Assembly (NCBI GenBank): GCA_964534315.1
Contig: CAZHOV010000051.1
Span: 1-32,294 of the forward strand
DNA: 32,294 bases
Origin: CAZHOV01 sp964534315
GTDB lineage: Bacteria; Bacteroidota; Bacteroidia; Chitinophagales; Saprospiraceae
Reading direction: 5' to 3'
Shown here: positions 22,738 through 30,542 of the stretch, piece by piece
Numbering within the stretch: the first letter of the stretch is position 1
Layout: each line of letters begins with the position of its first letter
Translations under genes and position numbers: made by a program
Notes under the pieces: generated by a model
Told to the model about the DNA's origin: nothing
Database searches by the model: none
The model's input: the letters and a program-made list of their open reading frames with translations, nothing else

Positions 22738-22999
22738 TTCGAAAGTTAAATGTTAACGGGAGGTTCGGGCGTTTATGTTTGATAACCAATATTTTAAAAA
22801 TTGTTTCTCTTGCCAACGCTCGCCTTTTATTCCTAAAAGCCTGACTACCCAAAGGTAGTGAGGGCCAACGCTCCAATTTTTTAGGTGCGGGCTGATTTCC
22901 CCTACCTTCAGTAGGCAGGCTTTCAGGGACCAAGGGCGCGGGAGGCTTTTTTTATTTTTATTAAAGTCGAACCTCACGTTATCTTTATTAAGAACCTCA
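22738..22999. other. Non-coding segment with short hairpins and a GCCAACGCTC direct repeat
   Basis: Contains hairpins ACTACC-CAAA-GGTAGT (22844-22859) and CCTAC-CTTCA-GTAGG (22901-22915), and the direct repeat GCCAACGCTC at 22812 and 22864. A minus-strand frame of 89 codons (22664-22933) has no recognisable features and runs through the hairpins. A structured RNA or decayed element is possible; I cannot assign it. Confidence 0.4.
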
Positions 23000-23055
23000 C
23001 ATTACACATTACATATTCCTCATTGCACATTCCTCATTGCACATTCCTCATTGCA
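23000..23055. repeat. Heptamer array overlapping the CRTAC1 gene stop
   Basis: Eight 7-bp units: CATTACA (two), TATTCCT, then CATTGCA and CATTCCT alternating. The CRTAC1-gene stop codon (complement of 23048-23050) and its penultimate codons are written in the array. Confidence 0.85.
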
Positions 23056-25315
23056 TATGATGATGATCATGATGATGTGCTCCTGCCCCCAGTTTAAATG
23101 ACTTGACTTTCATCACTTCGGCGTTTTCGTTTCCTTCGACGACTTTGTACAATGTATTCATTTCAAGCCCCTTGAGTATAGTCTCTGAATCTTCGACGGG
23201 CCAGGTAATCTTTATTTCCTCAAGCGTGGTCATTTGGCCCAGCCCCATTTCTACCCGGAGGCTGGAGGCCCCGAAACTGGCACCGGAGTTAACGGTTTTA
23301 TGGAAGATCAGGGTATTTCCGGAACCATCTGTTCCAGTGACTTGGATGCGTGCTCCGATAGCACTCTTGTTGGATTGAGTACCCTCCAGTTTGAGCTGTA
23401 TCCAATTATTGTTATTGCCTGGGTTTTCAAAAAGTGCGTTCATAAAGTTATCGCCGGCATAGGAGCCTCCCAGTACGACATACATATCCTGGTCTCCGTC
23501 ATTGTCCAGATCGCCAAGGCCTACGCCATGCCCCTTTTGTATATGGCCCGTCTTGGTAGCGGTCGTCACGTCCTGAAAGGCTTTTCCTTGATTATTGCGA
23601 AACATCCGGTTGGGAAAGACCGCTCTGAAATCGGGTGTACCATTGGCGGCGTAGAAGTCGTCGTACCCGTCATTATCAATATCGTCAAAATTACAGCCCA
23701 TGGTATATAAAACAGTTTTAAGATTGGCCTTTTCCGAGACATTCGAAAAGGTGCCGTCTCCATTATTTTTGTACAGTACTGGATATTCCGTATCGACCGT
23801 ATTGCCCAGGTAGTCACTGGCTACTTTCCCGGAAGCAGTGGTAAAATCGCGGATGTCAAAAGTGCTGACAAATAGGTCCTGATAGCCATCATTATTATAA
23901 TCCCAAAACCAACAAGGAAAGCTGAATTGAGGTAATATTACCCCCGCTTCTTTAGTTTTGTCGACAAACTGATAATCCTTTTCTTTCCCCTGGTTTTCAA
24001 AAAGGAAGTTTCTTCCGGTTAGATTGGAAATAAACAGATCTATATTGCCGTCATTATTATAATCACCCCACATGCAACCCTTAACGAAGGCATCGAAGAC
24101 AATGCCATGTTTGGCAGCAGCTTCAGTAAACGTGCCGTCGCCATTGTTAACAAATAACTCGCCGGGATGCTTTTTCTTTTGAGAAGACTCATTCCCGATA
24201 AACAGATCTACCCATCCATCATTATTAAAATCACCCCAAGATGCGGACTGCGTAGGGTGCAAGGAAAAAATACCCGAAGATTTTGTAACATCCGAAAAGG
24301 TATCGTTGCCGTTATTGCGCAGTAAAGAGTTGGGGTGATCCCCCGATTCGCCCAGCCATGCACCTCGCAGGATGAGTATATCCACATAGCCGTCGTTATT
24401 GTAATCAGCCTGTATCGTATTCAGTCCGCTTACGATCCCTGTTAGTCCGGCTGCTTCTGTTTGATCGGAAAACTTGCCATTACCTTCATTGACAAAATAG
24501 TGCATCTGATCGGAGAGCCCGTAGGAAGTAGCTACAATATCGAGCAACCCGTCATTATTAAAATCATCGATTATGCAGCCTCCGGAGATATCGTTAACGG
24601 CAACGCCGGCTCCCATCCCCTGATCGACAAATTCGGGCATCTCATAATCAGAAGCAAAGACTTTCTCAGGTAGCAAATGCTGGGCAGGCACCCCATCGGG
24701 GTAAGTACCGAGGGTCATATGCGCCAGGTTGTAGAGCCATTTACTCTGGAGGTCATCTGGGTAATTGGTCAGGATATCTTCATAAATAGCCATTGCTTTT
24801 TCGGAGCCTGTGCGCATTTTATGTTCAGCGGACGGATCGAGGGGGAGGATACAGGAGTAGCGATTGTGATAATTGACGCAATTTTCGATCTCTCCTTTGC
24901 GCAGGTAGGCAATGGCCAAGAGGTCTTTAAGTTGCTTAACCACATTTTCGGGTAGCCGAAACTGCTTTTGTTCTAGCGGTTTGGTAAGGCTTTCGAGGTA
25001 CTCGATGCTTCGGTCGAAATTCCCGGCATTTAGCCATTGGAGAGCTGTTTGAAAAGTGAGTTGTATCTTCTGACCCGGCTGGCTAGCTTGTTGGAGTTGT
25101 TGTTCGTAAAACCTGGCCAGCGTTTCATTCTGGTGCCACATCAAATTCGGATCCGGATTGCTGGCAATTTCTTTCAGCAGGTCGACCATCTCCTTGGTTT
25201 CAGCGTCATCTCCTTTTTGAGTGGAAGTTGTAGAGGGTTGTCCGGAGGTCCCCTCACCATTACAAGCTATCATGAATAGAGAAACAGAGCATATTAAAAT
25301 AATAAATAGGCGCAT
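23048..25315 (-). CDS. CRTAC1-family FG-GAP/ASPIC lipoprotein
   Basis: The frame opens at 25462, but the better start is the ATG at 25315, giving 755 residues with lipoprotein signal MRLFIILICSVSLFMIAC; the upstream extension is AT-rich and would bury the lipobox. After a linker and a TPR-like helical region (about 45-200), at least eight FG-GAP/VCBS repeats follow with calcium-loop motifs such as DFNNDGLLD, DYNNDGYVD, DFNNDGWVD and DLDNDGDQD. An ASPIC/UnbV domain (NNWIQLKLEGTQSNKSAIGARIQV) is at the C-terminal side. The native tail is histidine-rich (HHHDHHHMQ), which might bind metal. Such proteins are surface or periplasmic with poorly known function. It diverges from the ECF sigma gene. 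Confidence 0.88.
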   Translation of the reverse strand: MRLFIILICSVSLFMIACNGEGTSGQPSTTSTQKGDDAETKEMVDLLKEIASNPDPNLMWHQNETLARFYEQQLQQASQPGQKIQLTFQTALQWLNAGNFDRSIEYLESLTKPLEQKQFRLPENVVKQLKDLLAIAYLRKGEIENCVNYHNRYSCILPLDPSAEHKMRTGSEKAMAIYEDILTNYPDDLQSKWLYNLAHMTLGTYPDGVPAQHLLPEKVFASDYEMPEFVDQGMGAGVAVNDISGGCIIDDFNNDGLLDIVATSYGLSDQMHYFVNEGNGKFSDQTEAAGLTGIVSGLNTIQADYNNDGYVDILILRGAWLGESGDHPNSLLRNNGNDTFSDVTKSSGIFSLHPTQSASWGDFNNDGWVDLFIGNESSQKKKHPGELFVNNGDGTFTEAAAKHGIVFDAFVKGCMWGDYNNDGNIDLFISNLTGRNFLFENQGKEKDYQFVDKTKEAGVILPQFSFPCWFWDYNNDGYQDLFVSTFDIRDFTTASGKVASDYLGNTVDTEYPVLYKNNGDGTFSNVSEKANLKTVLYTMGCNFDDIDNDGYDDFYAANGTPDFRAVFPNRMFRNNQGKAFQDVTTATKTGHIQKGHGVGLGDLDNDGDQDMYVVLGGSYAGDNFMNALFENPGNNNNWIQLKLEGTQSNKSAIGARIQVTGTDGSGNTLIFHKTVNSGASFGASSLRVEMGLGQMTTLEEIKITWPVEDSETILKGLEMNTLYKVVEGNENAEVMKVKSFKLGAGAHHHDHHHMQ

Positions 25316-25454
25316 TGTATAGTCATTTTTGTGAAGCAAAAGTAAGAAAAAGTTGGTATTGAACAGTGAACGGCAACTAATTAGAAAAGTTGAAATATAA
25401 CAGCATAAGTAGGCTTTAAAAAAATTTTTTTCTAAATTAATTCCTTTTACTTTT

Positions 25455-25480
25455 GGGTACACTTATCAAAAAACGGGTAC
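25455..25480 (+). promoter_or_regulatory. GGGTAC direct repeat upstream of the sigma gene
   Basis: GGGTAC occurs at 25455-25460 and 25475-25480, 20 bp apart (two helical turns), just before the native-looking ATG at 25487. The spacing fits either -35/-10 elements of an ECF-dependent promoter or a tandem operator; autoregulation by the sigma factor is inference. Confidence 0.4.
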
Positions 25481-25486
25481 TAACCT

Positions 25487-25582
25487 ATGAAAACAGAGAC
25501 TTGGACCGACCAAAAGATCATCGAGGCCCTGAATGGTACGTCAACAGAACGTAACCAGGCTTTACGTTAGGTATTTGAAAAG
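25487..25582 (+). pseudogene. Upstream in-frame N-terminus of the sigma factor, interrupted by TAG
   Basis: From ATG 25487 the frame reads MKTETWTDQKIIEALNGTST, then ERNQALR, then TAG (25568-25570), then VFEK and the Met at 25583 that starts the intact sigma ORF. The peptide before the stop matches the usual N-terminus of Bacteroidota ECF sigma factors (WTDQ.II..L..G...RN.AL). The stop could derive from TGG (Trp) or CAG (Gln) by one transition. Nonsense mutation, sequencing error and readthrough cannot be told apart here. Confidence 0.75.
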
Positions 25583-26071
25583 ATGGACTGGAAAGGCATG
25601 GTGATCGGCTATATTTTACAAAGAGGAGGCCTTAAAGCCGATGCTGAAGAAATAGCCTTGGATACATTAGTATATTTTGATCGAAATATCCGGAATGGCC
25701 GGTTCAAAGAAGATAGTACCCTTAAAACCTATTTCTTTTCCATCGCTAAATTACAATGGTTTAAGTTTTCCAAACGGAAAAAAACATTGGACGAACTGAA
25801 TCTTCAACACCACGATCAACTGGAATCCAGTATTGAAAATTATATGATCACAAAGGACAAGGTTCGTTTTTTAAAATCTATTTTGGGCCATTTCGGAGAA
25901 AAGTGTAAGCAGCTTTTTATGCTCAAACAACGTGGCTATTCAAATGAAGATATGGCTCGCGAATTAAATTACACCAATGCGGACATGGCCAAAAAAGCCT
26001 TGTATCGTTGTCGAAAAAAGTTTAGAGAAAACCTGGGCGACATTCCTGGCTGGAAAATGCTTTATTCTTGA
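25583..26071 (+). CDS. ECF-type RNA polymerase sigma factor (N-terminally truncated ORF)
   Basis: A sigma-70-family factor, 162 residues from this ATG. Region 2 is recognisable in AEEIALDTLVYFDRNIRNGRFKEDSTLKTYFFSIAKLQWFKFSKR (promoter melting and -10 recognition). Region 4 is the helix-turn-helix CKQLFMLKQRGYSNEDMARELNYTNADMAKKALYRCRKKF. Normal family members start about 32 codons earlier; here that upstream part is present in frame but cut by a TAG codon (25568-25570). The ORF therefore lacks the first helix of region 2 if translation starts at 25583. The anti-sigma-like gene follows 36 bp downstream, and the CRTAC1 lipoprotein gene diverges from it. Whether the protein is made and active is open. 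Confidence 0.85.
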   Translation: MDWKGMVIGYILQRGGLKADAEEIALDTLVYFDRNIRNGRFKEDSTLKTYFFSIAKLQWFKFSKRKKTLDELNLQHHDQLESSIENYMITKDKVRFLKSILGHFGEKCKQLFMLKQRGYSNEDMARELNYTNADMAKKALYRCRKKFRENLGDIPGWKMLYS

Positions 26072-26107
26072 TTTTAAGCCTATTCAATCGTCTCAAAAAT
26101 CGCATGC

Positions 26108-27055
26108 ATGGAATTGAACGAAAACATACAAAATAAAATTGATCAATACGTTCGGGGCGATATGTCCGAATCGGAAACTTCCCGCTTCGAACAGGAAATA
26201 AAACAAGATTCGGACCTTCAAGAGGCAGTGGCAGTTGCCCGCTTCGAAATGGATGCCATGGAATATCTCCTCGAAGAAGACCTTCGCAGAGAAGCAGCTG
26301 ATTGGGAAAATAATCCGTCACCTGAGGAAAATCAAAATGATCCTTCCGGGAATAACTACTTACAATGGGGATTTGGGTTTGTGCTGGTTTTGGTGCTTGC
26401 CGGTTTAGCTTATTTTCACCTCAATCAGGAATCTTCCCCGACAGATGCTCCCACGCAACAGCAGGAGCCGCCACCGCCTAATGAGCCTATCGCAGAAGAA
26501 GATGATTTACCCGGTCAACAAGAAATACTTCCGGAAGACGAAACCATTGATGCCATCCCTAATCCAAATACTGATCAAGAGGAAAAACCTGCTGACACCA
26601 ATTATGAAGAATTGGCTAACTACATAAAAAATGAAGCCTACCAACTCCCGGGGTATCTTTCAAACTTGAAAAGCTTCGGGGCAGATGGGCCTGATAATGC
26701 ATTAAGCAGAGGAATAAAGGCTTTTGGAAGTGGAGCATACCAATCAGCCATCCGGGAATTGGAAGGCATTGATCCGTCGAGCGATCTATATGCCTCTGTA
26801 TCTTCCATTTTACCTCATGCCTACTTTAAAGGCGGTGAATATGAGAAAGCCGCCCGGCAATTTAAAGAAAAAATGGATGCCGATCCCCAATTCCAGGATG
26901 AACCTCAATGGTATTATTTACTCTCCCTGGCTATGGATTACTCCAAAAACAAGGAGACTGTAGATATCTTACTCCGGCAAATTACCGAAGATAACCTTCA
27001 TGGCTTTAACAAGCAAGCCTTAGCATTAAAAGCGGAGATCAAAAAGATCAAATAA
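26108..27055 (+). CDS. Single-pass membrane protein, probable anti-sigma factor with TPR-like periplasmic domain
   Basis: A 315-residue protein. The cytoplasmic N-terminus (1-80) is acidic and helical, starting with NKIDQYVRGDMSESETSRFE, a pattern typical of anti-sigma zinc-finger-like or ZAS-related domains that bind ECF sigma factors, but without the zinc Cys/His residues. One membrane helix lies at about 84-105 (YLQWGFGFVLVLVLAGLAYF). A Pro/Glu-rich linker (106-165) leads to a helical domain with TPR features (SRGIKAFGSGAYQSAIRELE, YFKGGEYEKAARQFKEKM). Position directly behind the sigma gene supports the partnership. It converges with the next gene, the two stops being about 10 bp apart. 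Confidence 0.8.
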   Translation: MELNENIQNKIDQYVRGDMSESETSRFEQEIKQDSDLQEAVAVARFEMDAMEYLLEEDLRREAADWENNPSPEENQNDPSGNNYLQWGFGFVLVLVLAGLAYFHLNQESSPTDAPTQQQEPPPPNEPIAEEDDLPGQQEILPEDETIDAIPNPNTDQEEKPADTNYEELANYIKNEAYQLPGYLSNLKSFGADGPDNALSRGIKAFGSGAYQSAIRELEGIDPSSDLYASVSSILPHAYFKGGEYEKAARQFKEKMDADPQFQDEPQWYYLLSLAMDYSKNKETVDILLRQITEDNLHGFNKQALALKAEIKKIK

Positions 27056-27065
27056 GGCAACGATA

Positions 27066-27989
27066 TTATGCCTTAAAAATACCGCGTCTTTTCAGATTGT
27101 AAACCGTAACGACCATCAATGTTAGAATGGTCAGTGCAAAGATAAACAAGCCCCACTCCGACATCGTTGGAATATCTTCAGTTGGTGGAGGAGGTGGTCC
27201 AGCAGTAAACGAATCGCCCTTTAGGATTACCCCTGAATCTAAAGCACAGTCACCGGCATCGGCAATAGCAAGCTTAAGGGTATAGGTTTCGCCTGGAACG
27301 ATATTAGCTGAAGCCATAAAAACATCGGTAAATCCATCGTATTGCGTTTCGTTTGTTACGACTCCGTCATTAAAGTCATTAGAAGTATAAAAGCCGGAAT
27401 TATCGACTCCATCGCAATCTTGCGGACCAACATTGTTGATGCTTACCGGATCACTTGTACCGGGGACAAGAGCAATATTAGCGGTGTTGTAATTGCCACC
27501 GGCGGGGTTTGGTCCGGAAAGAAAGAATCCGAAAGGGTCATTGAAACTTGAACAGAAAAATTCATTATACTCATCTGAAGCAAATTGGTATTCAAAAGTA
27601 AATTCATCCTCATTGGTAGTAAACTCTATTTCGAGAATGCAGGCATCACAGGTAGAAACCCCACCAATGAGGTTTTCAAGGTCTGAATCTCCAGAACCAC
27701 CAAAGGATCCGGTTACACCATCCTCATCATTTGGCCCAAGAGCATTGATTGCTAACCCGCTGGTCAGGATAATCCCCTCATCTACTCCCAGATCAATAGC
27801 TCCGGAAAACGTTCCGGCACCATCGGTAGGGCAGGTTAATGTAGCGTTAATAATTGTGATACCGTCTCCCGTCAAAGCGTCCGCCAGGTCATTAGCGCTA
27901 TTATTAGGGGTGACGCTAAATTGAGCAAAGCTCGAAGAAGAAAAAATAATAACTATAAAAAGTGATAAAAGGGTGTTTAAATATTTCAT
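27066..27989 (-). CDS. Choice-of-anchor L domain protein with IPTL-CTERM tail
   Basis: A secreted protein of 307 residues. The signal peptide is MKYLNTLLSLFIVIIFSSSSFAQ. The body (about 25-265) matches the choice-of-anchor L domain: PNNSANDLADALTGDGITIINATL at the start, EGIILTSG, a cysteine-containing ILEIEFTTNEDEFTFEYQFAS block, and SSFNDPFGFFLSGP. The tail starts with IPTMSEWG (about 273-280), followed by a hydrophobic helix and a basic end (LKRRGIFKA); this is the IPTL-CTERM sorting signal, here with Met in place of Leu. The domain is found on surface proteins; no ligand is known to me. It is downstream in direction from the 122-residue gene, separated by 31 bp. Confidence 0.88.
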   Translation of the reverse strand: MKYLNTLLSLFIVIIFSSSSFAQFSVTPNNSANDLADALTGDGITIINATLTCPTDGAGTFSGAIDLGVDEGIILTSGLAINALGPNDEDGVTGSFGGSGDSDLENLIGGVSTCDACILEIEFTTNEDEFTFEYQFASDEYNEFFCSSFNDPFGFFLSGPNPAGGNYNTANIALVPGTSDPVSINNVGPQDCDGVDNSGFYTSNDFNDGVVTNETQYDGFTDVFMASANIVPGETYTLKLAIADAGDCALDSGVILKGDSFTAGPPPPPTEDIPTMSEWGLFIFALTILTLMVVTVYNLKRRGIFKA

Positions 27990-28020
27990 AGGAACAAATT
28001 AGAAATTTTTTAAATAGGAA

Positions 28021-28389
28021 TTAGTTCATTTGAAGGGCCATCTTGGTTCGGGTTACCTTTTTGGCTAGATGCTGGTTCCATTCTGCAACCGTCATACCAC
28101 TGCCCCCCATAGGATCAGGATTAACAATCTGGATGCTTACGGTCTCAGCGCCAAAATCGACAGTAAATTTTATGGCCATATCATTCATCATGTTGAAAAA
28201 TGATTGAAACTCATTCTGGTCTGTGATATTCAGATTACTGATGTCCGCAACATAATCGGTATCCAGAGGTTCATTTACATCCAGCGTGGTAGTGTAGTCC
28301 TCCTCAATGGTCGCCGTACTTTGGGCAGATATACTTCCTGTAATTGCCAAAGCAACAACGCAGCACAATAGGTAGTTAATAAATTTCAT
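28021..28389 (-). CDS. Small secreted protein of unknown function
   Basis: This 122-residue protein has a clear signal peptide (MKFINYLLCCVVALAITGSISAQ) and an acidic mature part of about 99 residues containing TTTLDVNEPLDTDYVADIS and FQSFFNMMNDMAIKFTVDFG. I do not recognise the family. It lies just upstream of the choice-of-anchor L gene on the same strand, so the two may be cotranscribed and the product exported to the periplasm or surface. Confidence 0.75.
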   Translation of the reverse strand: MKFINYLLCCVVALAITGSISAQSTATIEEDYTTTLDVNEPLDTDYVADISNLNITDQNEFQSFFNMMNDMAIKFTVDFGAETVSIQIVNPDPMGGSGMTVAEWNQHLAKKVTRTKMALQMN

Positions 28390-28679
28390 TTTTTAGCTAT
28401 TTGTTTGTTTAAGAAAATAGTTTGTCTATTAGGGGAAAACTAATTTATATCTTAAGCTATTCTACCCCAACTTATACGATGGAATAGCGTCTTTGATTCA
28501 ATAGTTTAAAAGACCGATCAGACTCATTCAGGTCAAATTAGTTTTGAACTGAAGATTTTTTTGAGATGAAAACAGCTTGGGAAGAACTAAAATTTATGTA
28601 AAGATATGAATTTTTTATAGAAGTTTCACTTACGTAGCGTGTTTTTTTGATTTGAGCATTGATTTTTTGGCTGGTAGAA
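28390..28679. other. AT-rich intergenic stretch without recognised gene
   Basis: About 290 bp upstream of the small secreted protein gene. It presumably holds that gene's promoter, but I found no convincing TTTG/TANNTTTG pair, no ORF of interest, and no structured RNA signature. Confidence 0.5.
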
Positions 28680-28838
28680 GCATGCCAGAGGCATGCGGAA
28701 GGTCGGGTCAGGGCGAAGACGTCCGGATCAGTAGAAGAAGCATGCCAGAGGCATGCGGAAGGTCGGTCAGGACGAGGACGTCCTGACCAGCAGATAAGAC
28801 GAAGACGTCCTGACCAGCAACAGGACGAGGACGTCCTA
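28680..28838. repeat. Paired hairpin units, locus 3 (60-bp tandem copy)
   Basis: GCATGCC-AGA-GGCATGC occurs at 28680-28696 and 28740-28756, 60 bp apart. Each is followed by a GGACG-type hairpin, the second being GGTCAGGACG-AGGA-CGTCCTGACC (28765-28788). Two more GACG-ARGA-CGTCC hairpins follow to 28838. The minus-strand frame through it (101 codons) is an artefact of the repeat. It lies at the 3' side of the GH2-like gene. Confidence 0.8.
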
Positions 28839-28850
28839 ATCAATTTTAGG

Positions 28851-30167
28851 TTATTTTTTTACGTAAAACGGTATATTGGCATGGGCAGCATGGTTATGTC
28901 CATCGAAGGCATAGACAAAAAGGCGGTATGCACCTGGCTTTTGGGGAGCTGTCATATCCACCGTTGGTCCTTCTCCGTTGACTAAACCGGGAATGCTTTC
29001 GGGCTCCGATTCGTAATCACCACCATCGCCGAGGTCGGTGCTTTCGGGCTTTACTTCCCATTTGTAAGTGATGGGGTCTTGATCGGGATCACTTACGTTC
29101 ACTACGGCTTTATAAGCTGCTCCGGCATTTACGTATACACTTTCATAAGCCGTTTTTCCGTCCAACAGTAAGGTATCCAGTTGGGGTGTGCGGTTATCAG
29201 GCCACTCGCCATTCCAGATGTAGTGCATAGCATCGACCGATTCGGTTTCTTCGCCAGATTCGAGAAAAATACCATACCAGGTTGGCGTCCGTTCTTGTTT
29301 TTGTCCCCACAGGAAAACATAAGAGCCTACGCACTTATCTTTGTAAGGCTCTATGCTGGTTTTGTAGCGTTCCAGGTAGAGATCAGCCTTTTTACTGCTA
29401 TTATTTTCGATGGGTATCCCCCAGGCGGTAGTATCGATTTCCCAGTGTCCTGTTGCTCCCCATTCCGTAACAACATATGCTCCTTCCCATCCGGCGTCTT
29501 TAATACGTTTTTGAAGGTTGATAATATCTCCATACATCTGAATACCGATGAGATCCAGATCAGTCGCTCTAGCCTTGAGATCGTCGGCCAGTTTTTTATC
29601 GATTCCTGCCAGGGTGGTGAGGGTCAGGTGATTGGGATCTACTTCGTGTATGTATTTAGAAATTTGATTCACGGCATCCCATACTTTGGGATTAGTAGCC
29701 CGTAGGTTCAGTTCATTCCCGATAGACCAGATGATCAGGGCGGGGTGGTCTTTGTAGAGTTGAATTTCATTTTTAATACGCTCGAGCTGCTCAGCTACAG
29801 CCGCTTCGTTGTTATAATCAAACCCATGGCGTTCGCAAGCCACTTCAATGCCCATCGTCACATACAGGCCATTCTTTTGGGCCCGGTCGAGCACTTCTTT
29901 TCCGGTAGATTGTCCGTTATCGGTACGCCAGGTGCGGAAGGAATTACCCCCATGTTCGGCCAGCGCTTCCACATTGCCAAACTCCAGTCCGGCTCCGTCT
30001 ATCCAGAAAGGTTCGCCATTGAGATAAAGTTGGTAGGCGCCGTTTTCATTCTTCAACTCCATTTTTGTGGGTTGGTCGGCAGTTGTTTGGTCAGTAGTAG
30101 AGGTTTGGCAGCTAAATACAAGCCATACGAGTAGAAATAAGTATACATTTTTAGACACGATAAACAT
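28851..30167 (-). CDS. GH2-like TIM-barrel glycoside hydrolase lipoprotein
   Basis: A predicted surface or periplasmic glycosidase of 438 residues. The signal ends in lipobox LVFSC (Cys20). The barrel (about 40-330) starts with YQLYLNGEPFWIDGAG, a typical GH2 TIM-barrel opening. IIWSIGNELN places the likely acid/base at Glu152, and YVVTEWGATG the likely nucleophile at Glu235; both fit clan GH-A. The C-terminal 100 residues (ESVYVNAGAAYKAVVNVSDPDQDPITYKWEV) form an Ig-like domain. The N-terminal sugar-binding and Ig domains of full GH2 enzymes are missing, as in small glucanase-like members. The substrate cannot be inferred. Confidence 0.85.
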   Translation of the reverse strand: MFIVSKNVYLFLLVWLVFSCQTSTTDQTTADQPTKMELKNENGAYQLYLNGEPFWIDGAGLEFGNVEALAEHGGNSFRTWRTDNGQSTGKEVLDRAQKNGLYVTMGIEVACERHGFDYNNEAAVAEQLERIKNEIQLYKDHPALIIWSIGNELNLRATNPKVWDAVNQISKYIHEVDPNHLTLTTLAGIDKKLADDLKARATDLDLIGIQMYGDIINLQKRIKDAGWEGAYVVTEWGATGHWEIDTTAWGIPIENNSSKKADLYLERYKTSIEPYKDKCVGSYVFLWGQKQERTPTWYGIFLESGEETESVDAMHYIWNGEWPDNRTPQLDTLLLDGKTAYESVYVNAGAAYKAVVNVSDPDQDPITYKWEVKPESTDLGDGGDYESEPESIPGLVNGEGPTVDMTAPQKPGAYRLFVYAFDGHNHAAHANIPFYVKK

Positions 30168-30301
30168 TTTTTGAGTTAAAAAATTGCTTTTATTTTGAAA
30201 AAATCAATTATTGCAAAATAATAAAAGGCTATAAGTAAATATTACATCATTATTACATCTAAGTAGATCACATGGTTCGGTTGATACATCAAAGGTACAT
30301 C

Positions 30302-30377
30302 AGGAATTAGGAATTAGGGGGTAGGAAATAGGAAGTAGAAAGTGAAAAGTGGAAAGTAGGAAGGGGAAAGGGGAAAG
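30302..30377. repeat. Purine-rich heptamer array
   Basis: About eleven 7-bp units: AGGAATT (two), AGGGGGT, AGGAAAT, AGGAAGT, AGAAAGT, GAAAAGT, GGAAAGT and similar. A shorter relative is at about 30645-30672 and a complementary fragment near 32053-32067. The remaining 30168-30300 is AT-rich, with no gene seen. Confidence 0.75.
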
Positions 30378-30433
30378 CCTGTTGAGTTGTTGAGAAAATA
30401 TGAAATATGAAGTTTGAAAAAGGAAATTATCAA

Positions 30434-30453
30434 CCCACCATTTTAATGGTGGG
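30434..30453. repeat. CCCAC...GTGGG dispersed hairpin, copy 3
   Basis: Perfect arms CCCACCATT and AATGGTGGG around TT. It is preceded by TCAA, so this copy is inverted relative to copies 1, 2 and 4 if TTGA marks the right side. Confidence 0.7.
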
Positions 30454-30542
30454 GCAAACCAAAAAATACCCAAGTGTAAACGTTTTTGCCTGGCCATTCG
30501 GGGAAAAGGTTGAAAACACAAGGAGAGAGGCTATTGTCTCGT

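Noticed and set aside
22664..22933. 89-codon minus-strand ORF
   Set aside because: No recognised domain, Arg/Lys/Pro-rich composition and passage through hairpins and the tandem repeat; probably chance.
25316..25462. N-terminal extension of the CRTAC1 lipoprotein to the ATG at 25462
   Set aside because: It would place 49 residues before a perfect lipoprotein signal and overlap the likely sigma-gene promoter.
28538..28843. 101-codon minus-strand ORF and its plus-strand partner (28659-28985)
   Set aside because: Both are translations of the 60-bp hairpin repeat (repeated ACLWHAS / EACQRHAEGR).
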